A stretch of 64,000 nt of DNA from Caldithrix abyssi DSM 13497 (GCF_001886815.1 NZ_CP018099.1:4896501-4960500), one strand, 5' to 3'; positions 25,237-34,930 are shown, counted from the first letter of the stretch. Notes: generated by a model from the letters alone, not told the origin. Numbers and translations: made by a program.

Positions 25237-27156
25237 ATGCGCAAACTCATTTTCATGACCCTCATGTTGGCTTTTTCTCTTAATTTCCTGGTTTTTTGCC
25301 AGACCGGGAAAAAAGAGCAGCAGCCTCCGCTCATTCCCATGGAGGATTTTTTCAAAAATCCGACCAAAACCAGCTTTAAGCTCTCTCCGGATGGAGAACA
25401 CATTGCCTTTTTGCAGCCCTGGAAAAGCCGCTTAAATGTCTTTGTGCAAAAAATAGGTGAAGAGCAGGCGACGCGCATTACCAGCGCAGAAAACCGCGAT
25501 ATTGCCGGCTTCGCCTGGGCCAATGATCAACGAATCATCTACGTTCAGGACAAAGCCGGAGACGAAAACTTTAAATTGTACGCCGTAAATATTGACGGCA
25601 GCAATCCTGCGGTTTTAACGCCTTTCGAAAAAGTACGCGTGGGAATTATTGACGACCTGGAAGACGATCCGGAGCACATGATAATCCAGATGAACAAGCG
25701 CGATCCCAGGGTGTTTGACGCCTACCGCATCAACATTAACACCGGCGAGATGGAAATGATCGCTCAGAATCCCGGTAATATTTCGCAGTGGATAACCGAC
25801 TGGCAGGGCGATATTCGTCTGGCCATTACCACCGACGGCGTAAACACCAGCCTGCTTTATCGAAAAGATAAAAACAGCCCTTTCAAAACGATTTTAACCA
25901 CCAATTTTAAAGAAACCATGCAGCCGCTGTTTTTTAGCTTCGAAGACCCTACAATCATTTACGCTAAATCAAATCTTAACAGAGACAAGCAGGCGCTGGT
26001 CAAATTTGATCTGGATAATGCCCGTGAGCTGGAAGTGATTTACAAACATCCTGAGGTGGATATTGCCGGGGTGATGTACTCCAAAAAGCGCAAGGTGCTT
26101 ACCGGCGCTTCGTACGTTACCGATCGACGGCGCTACGTCTTTTTTGACGACGAACGGCGCCAGTTGCAGACCGAGCTGGAAAAACTGCTGCCCGGCTATG
26201 AAGTTGCCGTGGTTGATTTTAACAAGAATGAAGATAAATGCCTGGTGCGCACCTACAGCGATAAAACGCGCGGCTCGTACTTTTTGTACGATCTGAACAG
26301 CAAACAACTGACCCACCTGGCCGATATCAGCCCCTGGCTAAAAGAAGAATACATGGCCGAGATGCAGCCCATCACCTTCAAATCGCGCGACGGCTTAACC
26401 ATTCACGGCTACTTAACCCTGCCCAAAGGCCTGGAGCCCAAAAACCTGCCGGTGGTAGTTAATCCGCACGGCGGCCCCTGGTACCGTGATGTGTGGGGAT
26501 TTAATCCGGAAGTTCAGTTTCTGGCTAACCGTGGCTATGCCGTTTTGCAAATCAATTTTCGCGGTTCTACCGGTTACGGCAAAAAGTTCTGGGAACTGAG
26601 CTTTAAGCAGTGGGGCAAAAAGATGCAGGATGACATCACCGACGGCGTACAATGGCTGATTAAACAGGGCATCGCCGATCCCAAACGAATTGCCATTTAC
26701 GGCGGCTCTTATGGCGGTTACGCCACGCTGGCCGGGCTGGCCTTTACGCCCGATCTTTACGCCTGCGGCATCGATTACGTCGGGGTTTCTAACCTGTTCA
26801 CCTTTTTAAACACCATTCCGCCTTACTGGAAGCCCTACCTGGACATGTTTCATGAAATGGTCGGCCATCCGCAGCGCGACAGTTTGCTGCTGGCCGAGGC
26901 CTCGCCGGTCTTCCATGCCGATAAAATAAAAGCGCCACTGTTTATCGCTCAGGGCGCCAACGATCCGCGCGTCAACAAGGCAGAGTCGGATCAGATGGTG
27001 GAAGCCCTGCGCAAAAGAGGCGTCGAAGTGGAATATATGGTTAAAGACAATGAAGGCCATGGTTTCCGCAACGAAGAAAACCGGTTCGATTTTTACCGCG
27101 CCATGGAAAAGTTTTTGGCCGAACACCTGGGCGGCCGCATGATGGAAAAGCAATAA
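25237..27156 (+). CDS. Exported S9 family peptidase
   Basis: 639 residues. The N-terminus is a signal sequence ending FLVFCQTGK; the Cys could be lipidated, though the lipobox is not ideal. A propeller region (about 35-370) with [11 protein letters not shown]-type blades is followed by the catalytic domain (about 380-639): [14 protein letters not shown] (oxyanion), [16 protein letters not shown] (Ser about 491), [16 protein letters not shown] (Asp about 576) and [11 protein letters not shown] (His about 608). All triad residues are present. It belongs to the acylaminoacyl-peptidase-like S9C group and probably trims peptides in the envelope. Ribosome site aaggag lies 7-12 bases before ATG 25237. 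Confidence 0.93.
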   Translation: MRKLIFMTLMLAFSLNFLVFCQTGKKEQQPPLIPMEDFFKNPTKTSFKLSPDGEHIAFLQPWKSRLNVFVQKIGEEQATRITSAENRDIAGFAWANDQRIIYVQDKAGDENFKLYAVNIDGSNPAVLTPFEKVRVGIIDDLEDDPEHMIIQMNKRDPRVFDAYRININTGEMEMIAQNPGNISQWITDWQGDIRLAITTDGVNTSLLYRKDKNSPFKTILTTNFKETMQPLFFSFEDPTIIYAKSNLNRDKQALVKFDLDNARELEVIYKHPEVDIAGVMYSKKRKVLTGASYVTDRRRYVFFDDERRQLQTELEKLLPGYEVAVVDFNKNEDKCLVRTYSDKTRGSYFLYDLNSKQLTHLADISPWLKEEYMAEMQPITFKSRDGLTIHGYLTLPKGLEPKNLPVVVNPHGGPWYRDVWGFNPEVQFLANRGYAVLQINFRGSTGYGKKFWELSFKQWGKKMQDDITDGVQWLIKQGIADPKRIAIYGGSYGGYATLAGLAFTPDLYACGIDYVGVSNLFTFLNTIPPYWKPYLDMFHEMVGHPQRDSLLLAEASPVFHADKIKAPLFIAQGANDPRVNKAESDQMVEALRKRGVEVEYMVKDNEGHGFRNEENRFDFYRAMEKFLAEHLGGRMMEKQ

Positions 27157-27181
27157 GTTCATATTGCCTTACCGTACTCAG

Positions 27182-27214
27182 GCCCTGTTCACAGGAAGTG
27201 AGCAGGGCTTGTTT
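27182..27214 (+). terminator. Intrinsic terminator after the S9 peptidase
   Basis: Stem GCCCTGTTCAC (27182-27192) with GTGAGCAGGGC (27198-27208), 11 pairs including one G-U, loop AGGAA, followed by TTGTTT. It lies 26 bases past the stop at 27156 and separates the NUDIX/S9 unit from hemerythrin. Confidence 0.85.
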
Positions 27215-27234
27215 AAATACTCAGGAGCAAAACC

Positions 27235-27723
27235 ATGAAACGCAGCAAATATCTTGTGCCCCTGTCATGGGAACACCACAATGCGTTGTTAAACGCCAAT
27301 CGTTTGCATAAAGGAATTGCCAACCGTACCGAAACGCGCATTCTACTCGAATTTGCTAACTTCATCTGGCAAAACGACCTCTTTCCCCATTTTCAACGTG
27401 AAGAAAACATCATCATGACGCGCCAGGAATGGCCGCACGTTCCCGAACATCTCAGAACGCGCGTTCTTCAAGAACATCAAACCATGGACGACCTGGTAAA
27501 GAGGTTAAATAATTTAAGTGATGAAGATGAAATAAGACGCCTGTTGAACGAACTGGCCAGCATGGTAATCAGCCATGTGCGCTTTGAAGAGCGGGAGTTG
27601 TTCCCGGCCATCGAAGAAGCCTTTTTCGAACAAAGCCTACAAAAGATTGAACAGGCTTTAAGAGAGGCGCATGTGCCGGGTTGCACAATCTGGAGTCCTA
27701 AATTCTGGCAAAAGAAAGAATAA
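27235..27723 (+). CDS. Hemerythrin-like (HHE) protein
   Basis: 162 residues forming a four-helix hemerythrin domain. Putative di-iron ligands are seen as LSWEHHNALL (H14/H15), HFQREENII (H52, E56), LQEHQTM (H81) and SHVRFEERELFP (H114, E118). The family binds oxygen or nitric oxide reversibly or senses them; the Cys-free single-domain version here is cytosolic. It follows the terminator at 27182 and has its own ribosome site (caggagcaaaac before ATG 27235). Its stop lies 7 bases from the convergent HDOD gene. Confidence 0.88.
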   Translation: MKRSKYLVPLSWEHHNALLNANRLHKGIANRTETRILLEFANFIWQNDLFPHFQREENIIMTRQEWPHVPEHLRTRVLQEHQTMDDLVKRLNNLSDEDEIRRLLNELASMVISHVRFEERELFPAIEEAFFEQSLQKIEQALREAHVPGCTIWSPKFWQKKE

Positions 27724-27730
27724 AAAATTC

Positions 27731-28750
27731 TTAATTCGTCGGGCTTTTTTCTTCCAGCTCATTGAGTTGGTTTTTCATCCTTTGCATCTCGAAATAGGTG
27801 CGCACATTTCGGTAACTTAGCTGGATCAGCTCCTGCTCGGCCTCGCGGACAATATCTTCATAACTCATATCGCCGGTAAAATCCAGGCCATACTGGTCGT
27901 ACATATTTTTCATTAAATTCGGAACCGAGGAAAGCAAGTCCTGCGCAACTTCACGGGTAATCTGCCCGGAAATGTTTTGGAGGGTTTGCCGGAACAGGGC
28001 CATGGAAAGGGCGCGATGGTATCCAAAAAATATTTCCGCGGCAAGACTGCCAACGCGAACGATCTCCAGCTTTGAAATAATTTCCTGAGCAGAATCTTTA
28101 AAAAAATAAACGTCACGCTTAATTCTGTATTGCAAAGCCTGTTCGATGATTTTCGGCAACCGCCATTTTTTGGCCATAAAAAGACCGATCTCAAGATGCG
28201 TTATTCCCAGCTCCGCTTTTTCGATGAACAGGTAGGGCAGCCCGCGACGCCGGCCTTCTTCCAGAATGGCCCGGTAGGTTTTGGGAATCATGAACGTCAG
28301 GAAAAAGGCCCCAAGGTATTGCAGGGTGCTGGCCAAAAACAACTCTTCTTTTTCTTCTTGCGTTACGATTTCGGAGACAAAATTGGAAACAATTCCGGCG
28401 CACAACGATTTTTTAAACAACTCCGGATAAATATCTGAATGATCGGCAGGGAAGACATCAAACAGGCTGAACGTAATGGCCAGATTGCGGATCGAATCCA
28501 CGCCTAACATCGAAATAGCCTGTTCAATACTTTTTACTTCGCGTCTCAGGCCAAAATAGGAAGAATTAACAATGCGCAGTAACTTGCCCGTAAAAACCGC
28601 ATCCGCTTTGATGATATTGGCCAGGTCTTTAATTTCAAAATCCGGATCCTCGGTAAGCTGGATGATTTTTAAAGAGATTACAGGCAGCGAAGGCAGTTGT
28701 TCGCTGTTTTTAAGAAAATTTTGTACTCGCCTGTTCTTGATTTTAATCAT
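27731..28750 (-). CDS. HDOD-domain protein
   Basis: 339 residues. An HDOD domain fills about residues 15-215 (LPSLPVISLKIIQLTEDPDF, ADAVFTGKLLRIVNSSYFGLRREVKSIEQAISMLGVDSIRNL). It is related to HD phosphohydrolases but lacks the HD metal motif and is thought to be a signalling scaffold. The C-terminus (about 290-339) is a coiled coil rich in Glu and Lys. Partners are not evident. It is divergent from the M48 peptidase gene at 28899. Confidence 0.88.
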   Translation of the reverse strand: MIKIKNRRVQNFLKNSEQLPSLPVISLKIIQLTEDPDFEIKDLANIIKADAVFTGKLLRIVNSSYFGLRREVKSIEQAISMLGVDSIRNLAITFSLFDVFPADHSDIYPELFKKSLCAGIVSNFVSEIVTQEEKEELFLASTLQYLGAFFLTFMIPKTYRAILEEGRRRGLPYLFIEKAELGITHLEIGLFMAKKWRLPKIIEQALQYRIKRDVYFFKDSAQEIISKLEIVRVGSLAAEIFFGYHRALSMALFRQTLQNISGQITREVAQDLLSSVPNLMKNMYDQYGLDFTGDMSYEDIVREAEQELIQLSYRNVRTYFEMQRMKNQLNELEEKSPTN

Positions 28751-28898
28751 TGCTGAAAGTACCTTTTGTGATGTTCTAAAGTATTAATTGATTTATCGGT
28801 CTTTGTTCCGCTTACTTGAATAATAAAGAAAGGCAGATCATAAAACTTGCTTTTTTCCGTCAACTGGATTAATATTTGATAAAAAAGACGAGGTAAAT

Positions 28899-29696
28899 AT
28901 GAGACGCGCATCAATCATTCTCTTACCGCTTTTGGCTTTTTTAATGGCCTGCTCTACTGTTCCAATAACCGGACGCAAGCAATTAAACATCATTCCCGCG
29001 CCGCAGATTTTAAGCATGAGTTTTCAACAATATGAACAGTTTTTAAGCGAGCACAAAGTAATTACCGGCACGCCGGAAGCCCGCATGGTTCAACGGGTGG
29101 GGCAAAAAATTCAAAACGCCGTTGAGCGCTATTTTTCCGCAAAAGGCATGGCGAACAGGTTATCCGGTTACCAGTGGGAATTTCATCTGGTGGAAGACCC
29201 GCAAATCAACGCCTGGTGTATGCCCGGCGGCAAGGTGGTGGTCTACACAGGCATTTTACCCATTACGCAAAATGAAACCGGCCTGGCGGTGGTTATGGGC
29301 CATGAAATAGCGCATGCCGTTGCCGAGCATGGCAACGAGCGTATGAGTCAGGGGCTATTGGTTCAACTGGGAGGCCTGGCTTTAAGCAAAGCGTTAGAAG
29401 AGAAACCGGAAGAAACGCGCAATTTGTTTTTAACGGCCTTTGGCATTGGTTCTCAAGTCGGCGTTTTATTGCCTTACAGCAGGCTCCATGAAAAAGAGGC
29501 CGATCATTTGGGTTTGATTTTTATGGCCATGGCCGGCTATGATCCTCGAGAAGCCGTCAAGTTCTGGGAACGGATGGCTAAAATGAGCGGCGGAAATAAG
29601 CCACCGGAATTTTTAAGCACCCATCCTTCTGATGAAACGCGCATTAAAAACTTGAAAAAAATTCTCCCCGATGCCCTTAAATATTACAAAAAATAA
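28899..29696 (+). CDS. M48 family zinc metallopeptidase, lipoprotein
   Basis: 265 residues with a lipobox (AFLMAC, Cys18) and STVPITGRKQLNI immediately after, typical of LoiP/YcaL-type M48C peptidases. Zinc motif MGHEIAHAVAEHG gives H135, E136 and H139; the third ligand is in RLHEKEADHLG (E200). WCMPGGKVVVYTGIL is the conserved substrate strand. It should be a periplasmic, outer-membrane-anchored protease acting on misassembled envelope proteins. Ribosome site gacgaggtaaat lies just upstream. The downstream gene starts 11 bases after its stop, so they are cotranscribed. Confidence 0.93.
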   Translation: MRRASIILLPLLAFLMACSTVPITGRKQLNIIPAPQILSMSFQQYEQFLSEHKVITGTPEARMVQRVGQKIQNAVERYFSAKGMANRLSGYQWEFHLVEDPQINAWCMPGGKVVVYTGILPITQNETGLAVVMGHEIAHAVAEHGNERMSQGLLVQLGGLALSKALEEKPEETRNLFLTAFGIGSQVGVLLPYSRLHEKEADHLGLIFMAMAGYDPREAVKFWERMAKMSGGNKPPEFLSTHPSDETRIKNLKKILPDALKYYKK

Positions 29697-29707
29697 AGGA
29701 AGGCATT

Positions 29708-30574
29708 GTGAAACGTTTTTTATTCATATTCGCGCTTTTTCTGCTCACCTTTTGTAAAACACAGAACCAATTGCACCCAACAAGCGATGACGGCAGCTGG
29801 TTTGTTTTAAAAAAAGATGATCTTACGGCCGGTACGCACCATACCCGCCACGCAGAAATTTTTGGGAAATACGTTTCTGGCTACAACCTGTACGTCCTCA
29901 AAGCAATCGATATCGTTCAGGCCCATGCGCCGGATGGCGGAGGCTATTTTGCCGGATTAAAAGCCGATCCGCCGGAATCGCCCATTGGCTATGAATTAAA
30001 ATTGTTCGGCAAATCGTTGATCACTCCCCCGCGTCCCACCAGCTATTGTAGCGGTTCCACCTACGCTGCCTTTATTGAAGCGCTGAATTTAATTTTTGCA
30101 GGCCGCACGCCAAAACTTTCTGAAGATCGCTTTGAAGCGGCAAGAATGCAGGAGCCGGACGGCGGAAGGCGAGAAGATCACGTTAAGTTGTGGGGTAAAT
30201 GGAATGCGGACGGTTACGGAAATCATTTTGCCCTGGTACAATACACAAAAATGGGCGTCAGGATTAAACCGAATCAGGCCCGCCCCGGCGATTTTATGAA
30301 TATCTCCTGGGAAAACGGCGGCGGCCACTCGGTTATATTTCTGGGCTGGTACCTGGACGAAAACCAAACGCCAAATGTGGTTTACTGGTCCAGCCAGAAA
30401 AGGACCAACGGCATGGGCGACGAGGTGGTGCCCATTTCACGAATTAAGGAGGTTTGCGTGGTGCGCCTGACCAATCCGCAAAACATCTTGCATTTCAATA
30501 TTGAGCAGCCTGTAGATATTAACATTACCGGAGATAAAATAAACTGGCAACCAGATGAAGTTTTTGCGCATTAA
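29708..30574 (+). CDS. NlpC/P60-like putative cysteine hydrolase, lipoprotein
   Basis: 288 residues. The N-terminus ends in LLTFC (Cys16), a probable lipobox. Residues 110-240 show TSYCSGSTYAAF (candidate nucleophile Cys114) and RPGDFMNISWENGGGHSVIFLGW (candidate His207), which fit the order and spacing of NlpC/P60 or CHAP-like amidases, though sequence similarity is weak. It may cleave peptides in peptidoglycan or elsewhere in the envelope. It follows M48 by 11 bases and overlaps the next gene by 20 bases. The start codon is GTG at 29708 with aaggaaggc upstream. Alternative: an uncharacterised secreted protein. Confidence 0.72.
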   Translation: MKRFLFIFALFLLTFCKTQNQLHPTSDDGSWFVLKKDDLTAGTHHTRHAEIFGKYVSGYNLYVLKAIDIVQAHAPDGGGYFAGLKADPPESPIGYELKLFGKSLITPPRPTSYCSGSTYAAFIEALNLIFAGRTPKLSEDRFEAARMQEPDGGRREDHVKLWGKWNADGYGNHFALVQYTKMGVRIKPNQARPGDFMNISWENGGGHSVIFLGWYLDENQTPNVVYWSSQKRTNGMGDEVVPISRIKEVCVVRLTNPQNILHFNIEQPVDINITGDKINWQPDEVFAH

Positions 30575-31076
30575 TCAAAACGCCTTTTTTTGCACGACCA
30601 TGTGGGGAATGACGCTTGCCGGCATTGGCACGCAGATTTACTTCTACCCGCGGTTGCCGGAGCGCGTTGCCATCCATTTTAATGCCCTGGGCGACGCTAC
30701 CGGCTGGGCTTCCAAAACAACGCTTCTTATCATTGACATCGGCGTTCTTCTTTTTATGGCCGCTCTTTTTCAATTAATGCTCTACTATCTTCCTAAAAAA
30801 CCGGAAGAGTTAATTAACATCCCGCACAAAGATTACTGGTTTTCGCCCGAAAAAAGAGAGCTGACCGTAAAAAGGGTCAGCCGCTATTTATTGTGGTTTT
30901 CTAATCTCACGCTTTTATTTCTGGTGGGGCTGTTCTATTTAACCGCCGAGGTGAATTATTATCAAACGTTCAGGCTGGGGAATCTTTTCTGGCTGTTAAT
31001 CGGCCTTTATCTGGCCGCCATTTTTTTCCTGACGGTGGAGTTGATGCTCTTTTTCTTTAAAACGCCTCGCAAGTGA
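30555..31076 (+). CDS. DUF1648-domain membrane protein
   Basis: 173 residues with four predicted membrane helices (about 15-35, 55-78, 112-132, 145-168). The loop YPRLPERVAIHFNALGDATGWASKTTLL is the DUF1648 signature also found in SdpI-like immunity proteins, but the rest is not clearly SdpI. The start overlaps the preceding gene by 20 bases, and the ribosome site there is weak, so a start a few codons later is possible. Role unknown; it may sense or protect the membrane. Confidence 0.75.
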   Translation: MKFLRINQNAFFCTTMWGMTLAGIGTQIYFYPRLPERVAIHFNALGDATGWASKTTLLIIDIGVLLFMAALFQLMLYYLPKKPEELINIPHKDYWFSPEKRELTVKRVSRYLLWFSNLTLLFLVGLFYLTAEVNYYQTFRLGNLFWLLIGLYLAAIFFLTVELMLFFFKTPRK

Positions 31077-31127
31077 CCAGGCGCCTTACTTTGTTATTGT
31101 GCGCCATTCAAACTACCGTTCAGAGGA

Positions 31128-32018
31128 TTAAAGTAATAAATCTTTCTGCCAACCAAGGGTTATCAATTCAATTTTTTGCGGGTTCGCGTAACCAAGGGCG
31201 TGACGCGTTTCTGCCAGAACAATATGTTTGGGCGGCGGATTAATCGGACGATCCTCTCCAAAATAGAGTCGGCGTTTGGCCTGGATGATTTGTACGCCCA
31301 CCGCATCCACAGCCACCGGATCAAAACCCACCAGCAATCCGTTGTAACGCCAGGTAAACCTCGGGTTAAAGTGGTGCGGCCCCATACCATGAAAAAGCGG
31401 CGTAAACATGACCAAAATATTCAACCGCGTTTTGTCTTTGACAATCGGCAGCTTCCAGATGGCCGCCAGGTCTGCGCAGGAATCCGGATGATAATCTGCC
31501 GGACGCGGAACAAACATGATGTAGTTTTTAATCAAACTGCCAACGCCCGACCAGGCATGGGTGCGCATGGGGCGCACGTTAATTAGCGCCGTGGCCTTTT
31601 GAAAGATCGGATTCCGCAATACGCGCCGATCATCAATATCCACGTTGTTTTCTTTTACGCCCACCTGCAAAAGGCGCTTTTTAATGGCCGATTCCACCTC
31701 AATCGGCGTTGGCAGCGGACGCCAGACATTGCTTTTAATACCCACCATGTCGTCTTTGTTAATAATGGACGTCCAGGCGGCATGGATGTTTTCCCTGCCG
31801 GTTAACTTCAACAGAGCCTCGTCCAGCATCTCCTGAACCACTTCGGGCTGTATTTTGCCTGTTTTAGAGAACAAATCTTTACGGCGAATCAGAATGACAG
31901 TTGATTTTTTTCGGCTCTCGCTTTGACTGAAAAGCGGCGCGCTTAAAGGCAAATACAGCGCCGCGCCGGCGGCTATGCCGGTCTTTAAAAAAGATCGACG
32001 GGTTATGGCAGAAGACAT
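31128..32018 (-). CDS. Tat-exported DUF362-type protein
   Basis: 296 residues starting with a Tat signal (TRRSFLKTGIAAGAALYLPLS). The DUF362 core includes DDMVGIKSNVWRPLPTP, ATALINVRPMRTHAWSGVGSLIKNYI and NGLLVGFDPVAVDAVGVQIIQ. Homologues are often annotated as iron-sulfur or phosphoesterase-like proteins, but this one has only one Cys and no ferredoxin motif. Function unknown. It is the last gene of a three-gene operon with SMP-30-like and DUF6599 proteins (gaps of 11 and minus 14 bases). Confidence 0.8.
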   Translation of the reverse strand: MSSAITRRSFLKTGIAAGAALYLPLSAPLFSQSESRKKSTVILIRRKDLFSKTGKIQPEVVQEMLDEALLKLTGRENIHAAWTSIINKDDMVGIKSNVWRPLPTPIEVESAIKKRLLQVGVKENNVDIDDRRVLRNPIFQKATALINVRPMRTHAWSGVGSLIKNYIMFVPRPADYHPDSCADLAAIWKLPIVKDKTRLNILVMFTPLFHGMGPHHFNPRFTWRYNGLLVGFDPVAVDAVGVQIIQAKRRLYFGEDRPINPPPKHIVLAETRHALGYANPQKIELITLGWQKDLLL

Positions 32019-32029
32019 GCGCCTTCCTC

Positions 32030-32920
32030 CTATTTTAATTGAGCGATGGTTTTTTGCACTAATTTTTTCAGCCCGTCTGCGCTTTGATCGTTAGCTGCAA
32101 TGATCAGGTAGGGAGGATGTAAATTGAATGTCAGGAAGATATTTCGGACTTTGAAAACATCGTTTTTCTTCATTTCCGGAAAGTATTTTTGGCCAAGCGT
32201 CTGGTAGGAGTTTTTTGCTTTTTCGATGTTCTCGTACTGGATGATTACCAGCGTTGAGCCGTCGCTGTATTTTCCGAGCGCGATGCGCTCTTTCTCTGAA
32301 ATGTTCAGGATATTGTCATGAGAAAGGTAAAGATAGCTGTTGAGCCAGATGTAATGATGAAAATAACGGACGGATGCTGGCTTAAGGCCCTCTTGCGGCA
32401 ACTTGCGCACCAGGTCGGGGATTTCTCCTTTTTGGGGAATTTGAGCATCGATTTGCGCGGCCAGTTTGAACAACGCCGCTTTACTCTGAGGTGTTTCGGC
32501 CATGGTTAAGATGGAAATGTAAAAGCGGTCTTTCCAGAAATTCAAAAAACCCTGCACATATTCCGATCCCTGTCCAAAGGCGGCTTCCACCTTCTCGCGC
32601 GTGTGCATAAAAACGCCAAAGGCATTGGCCGCACTTCCCATGTCAAACACATCCACCAGAATATCCGGATAATCTTTGCGTACATAGGTTCGGTGGTAAA
32701 GTTTCTTAAATCCGTACGAGAGATAGAGTTCCGCCCCGCCGTTAATGAACTCGTACAAATTTTCTGCCGTGTAAATTTGGTCTGAACCTTCGGAGCGCCA
32801 GCCGTTCAGAGTATCTGGTAAAATATCGGTCATGAAGGACGAATCTTCTGAGGTTATCTGCATGGCAAATGCTCCGTTAAAAATTATCAAAAAGAAAATG
32901 ATTAACTTAATCGCTTTCAT
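32030..32920 (-). CDS. DUF6599-type exported protein
   Basis: 296 residues with a signal peptide (LIIFFLIIFNGAFA). A conserved region includes LYEFINGGAELYLSYGFKKL and DVFDMGSAANAFGVFMHTRE, the DUF6599 signature, and NRFYISILTMAET-like strands follow. No catalytic motif is seen. DUF6599 genes very often sit beside DUF362 genes, as here, which suggests a joint role. Its ATG overlaps the SMP-30-like gene by 14 bases (32907-32920), so translation is coupled. Confidence 0.78.
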   Translation of the reverse strand: MKAIKLIIFFLIIFNGAFAMQITSEDSSFMTDILPDTLNGWRSEGSDQIYTAENLYEFINGGAELYLSYGFKKLYHRTYVRKDYPDILVDVFDMGSAANAFGVFMHTREKVEAAFGQGSEYVQGFLNFWKDRFYISILTMAETPQSKAALFKLAAQIDAQIPQKGEIPDLVRKLPQEGLKPASVRYFHHYIWLNSYLYLSHDNILNISEKERIALGKYSDGSTLVIIQYENIEKAKNSYQTLGQKYFPEMKKNDVFKVRNIFLTFNLHPPYLIIAANDQSADGLKKLVQKTIAQLK

Positions 32921-33815
32921 GGCCCTCCCTTTGTTGATAGCTTAACGCCAATCCGGCAATCGGTACGCGCGCCCGATAAAGAGCGTTGGTTTCGTCTTCT
33001 GTGACATAAAGCGTCTTTAGATCAGGATCGGCAAATTCAAGATTGGAAGGTTTTTTGCCCGGCGTCGGTATGGAGGCGATCAATTGACCGCGCGGATCGA
33101 AAACCGCAATGCGCCCTGCGCCAAAATGGGCCACATAAACATTGCCTCGCACATCCAGCGCAATGCCGTCGGGGTCTCCGCCCGGCATTTCGGCAAAAAT
33201 CCGGCGATGGGTCAGTTTCCCGTCCGATTCAACCGTAAATTTTAACACACGGTTTTGCGCCGATTCTGCGACAAAAACGCTTTTCCCGTCGGCCGTAAAG
33301 GCAATGCCGTTGGGAAAACAAAGGCTGTCGGCCACCAGTTCAATCTTCCCAATGGTAAAATTGTAGCGGTAAACGCAACCATCGGGGGTGTCTTTGTCGT
33401 AAGACTTTGGATCGGTAATGTACAAATGCCCCTCAGGGCCAAAGGCCAGGTCGTTGGGGCGATTGAAACCGGCTTCGATGATCTGGCAGCTACCGTTCCT
33501 GTCAAATCGTTCTATGGCGCCAAGCCCAAAATCACAGGCATAGAGATACCCGTCGGAATGAAAGGTTAATCCGTTGGTTTGACGAAAACAATTTTGCGTG
33601 GAATCAACCGTAAGCAGGGTATCTACTTCATCATTTTGCACCATGCCCAGCCAGTTTCCGTAACAATTGGAAAAATAAAGGGTATTCTGGCCATCCCAGG
33701 CCGGGCCTTCCGGGAATTGTAAGTTTTGCGCCACTTTCTCAAATTGCAAATTGAACGCAGGTTGATTCTGGCATGATAGTAGAATGGCGGCAAGGGCAAA
33801 CACAAAATATTTCAT
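32907..33815 (-). CDS. SMP-30/gluconolactonase-like beta-propeller lipoprotein
   Basis: 302 residues with a lipobox (AAILLSC, Cys about 15). The six-bladed propeller carries FPEGPAWDG (Glu ligand), QTNGLTFHSDG, NRPNDLAFGPEGHLYITD (Asn/Asp ligands), CFPNGIAFTADG and DPDGIALDVRGNVYVAH, the divalent-metal sites of the gluconolactonase/SMP-30/LRE family. It may hydrolyse a sugar lactone in the periplasm, but many such proteins have unproven activity. It is the first gene of the operon with DUF6599 and DUF362. Confidence 0.87.
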   Translation of the reverse strand: MKYFVFALAAILLSCQNQPAFNLQFEKVAQNLQFPEGPAWDGQNTLYFSNCYGNWLGMVQNDEVDTLLTVDSTQNCFRQTNGLTFHSDGYLYACDFGLGAIERFDRNGSCQIIEAGFNRPNDLAFGPEGHLYITDPKSYDKDTPDGCVYRYNFTIGKIELVADSLCFPNGIAFTADGKSVFVAESAQNRVLKFTVESDGKLTHRRIFAEMPGGDPDGIALDVRGNVYVAHFGAGRIAVFDPRGQLIASIPTPGKKPSNLEFADPDLKTLYVTEDETNALYRARVPIAGLALSYQQREGHESD

Positions 33816-33903
33816 TTGAACCTCTTTTTATTTAGATTTTAAATTAAAGATAATATGGTAACGGCCAAAAAGCCAGTTTTAAACTTTTAAACAGGAGGTT
33901 AAA

Positions 33904-34896
33904 ATGTCCTATTTACCCGCTCCCACTCGATATGACGCCATGGCGTACCGACGTTCCGGACGAAGTGGATTAAAATTGCCCGTTGTTTCGCTCGGTTTAT
34001 GGCATAATTTTGGCGGCGTGGATTCTCTTGAAAACGCCAGAGAAATGATCCGTCGCGCTTTTGACCTTGGCATCACACATTTTGATCTGGCCAATAATTA
34101 CGGCCCGCCTCCGGGTTCAGCCGAAGAAAATTTCGGGCGCATTCTGGCTCAGGATTTGCGCTCATATCGCGATGAGCTGGTAATCTCCACCAAAGCCGGC
34201 TGGCAAATGTGGCCGGGCCCTTACGGCGACTGGGGCTCCAGAAAATATCTGGTGGCCAGCCTTGACCAGAGCTTAAAGCGCATGGGGCTGGATTATGTGG
34301 ATATTTTTTATCATCATCGCCCGGACCCGGAAACGCCGTTAGAAGAAACCATGGGCGCGCTGGATTACATCGTGCGCAGCGGAAGGGCTTTGTATGTGGG
34401 CATTTCTTCGTACAACCATGAGCAAACACGCAAGGCGGCCAAAATCCTCAAAGAACTGGGAACGCCGTTTATCATTCATCAGCCCAAATACAATATGTTT
34501 GACCGCTGGATCGAAAATGGTTTGCTCAAAGTTTTGAAGCAGGAAGGCATTGGCTGCATTGTGTTTTCGCCGCTGGCTCAGGGAATGCTGACCAATAAAT
34601 ATTTGAAAGACATCCCGGCAGATTCGCGGGCCGCCAAAGCCCACGGCTTTCTGAGCAAAGAAGACATTACCCCGGAACGCCTGAAAAAAATCAGAAAATT
34701 AAACGAAATAGCCCGCGCAAGGGGACAGTCGCTGGCGCAAATGGCCATCGCCTGGACGCTGCGATATCCAACCATTACTTCGGCCCTGATCGGCGCCAGT
34801 CGCGTAGAGCAAATTGAAGACTGCGTGGCCGCCATCAACAACCTGGAATTTAGCGAAAAAGAACTGAAAGAGATTGAAAAGATTCTGGCCGGATAA
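33904..34896 (+). CDS. Aldo/keto reductase (YghZ / glyceraldehyde 3-phosphate reductase type)
   Basis: 330 residues. The N-terminus PAPTRYDAMAYRRSGRSGLKLPVVSLGLWHNFG and HFDLANNYGPPPGSAEENFG are characteristic of the YghZ/AKR14 group. Catalytic residues are visible: Asp and Tyr in DLANNYG, Lys in VISTKAGW and His in IFYHHRPDPETP; NADPH-binding LIGASRVEQIEDC follows near the C-terminus. It reduces short aldehydes such as methylglyoxal or L-glyceraldehyde 3-phosphate. Complete, cytosolic, own ribosome site (acaggaggttaaaATG) and a strong terminator directly after the stop. Confidence 0.92.
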   Translation: MSYLPAPTRYDAMAYRRSGRSGLKLPVVSLGLWHNFGGVDSLENAREMIRRAFDLGITHFDLANNYGPPPGSAEENFGRILAQDLRSYRDELVISTKAGWQMWPGPYGDWGSRKYLVASLDQSLKRMGLDYVDIFYHHRPDPETPLEETMGALDYIVRSGRALYVGISSYNHEQTRKAAKILKELGTPFIIHQPKYNMFDRWIENGLLKVLKQEGIGCIVFSPLAQGMLTNKYLKDIPADSRAAKAHGFLSKEDITPERLKKIRKLNEIARARGQSLAQMAIAWTLRYPTITSALIGASRVEQIEDCVAAINNLEFSEKELKEIEKILAG

Positions 34897-34930
34897 ACGA
34901 AAGGGCGGAGATCTTTCCGCCCTTTCGTTG
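34896..34930 (+). terminator. Intrinsic terminator after the aldo/keto reductase
   Basis: Perfect 14-base arms 34896-34909 (AACGAAAGGGCGGA) and 34916-34929 (TCCGCCCTTTCGTT) around GATCTT. It begins in the stop codon of the reductase. The right arm ends TTTCGTT, so a classic U-run is short, but the stem is very stable and may also stop the convergent transcript from the right. Confidence 0.85.
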
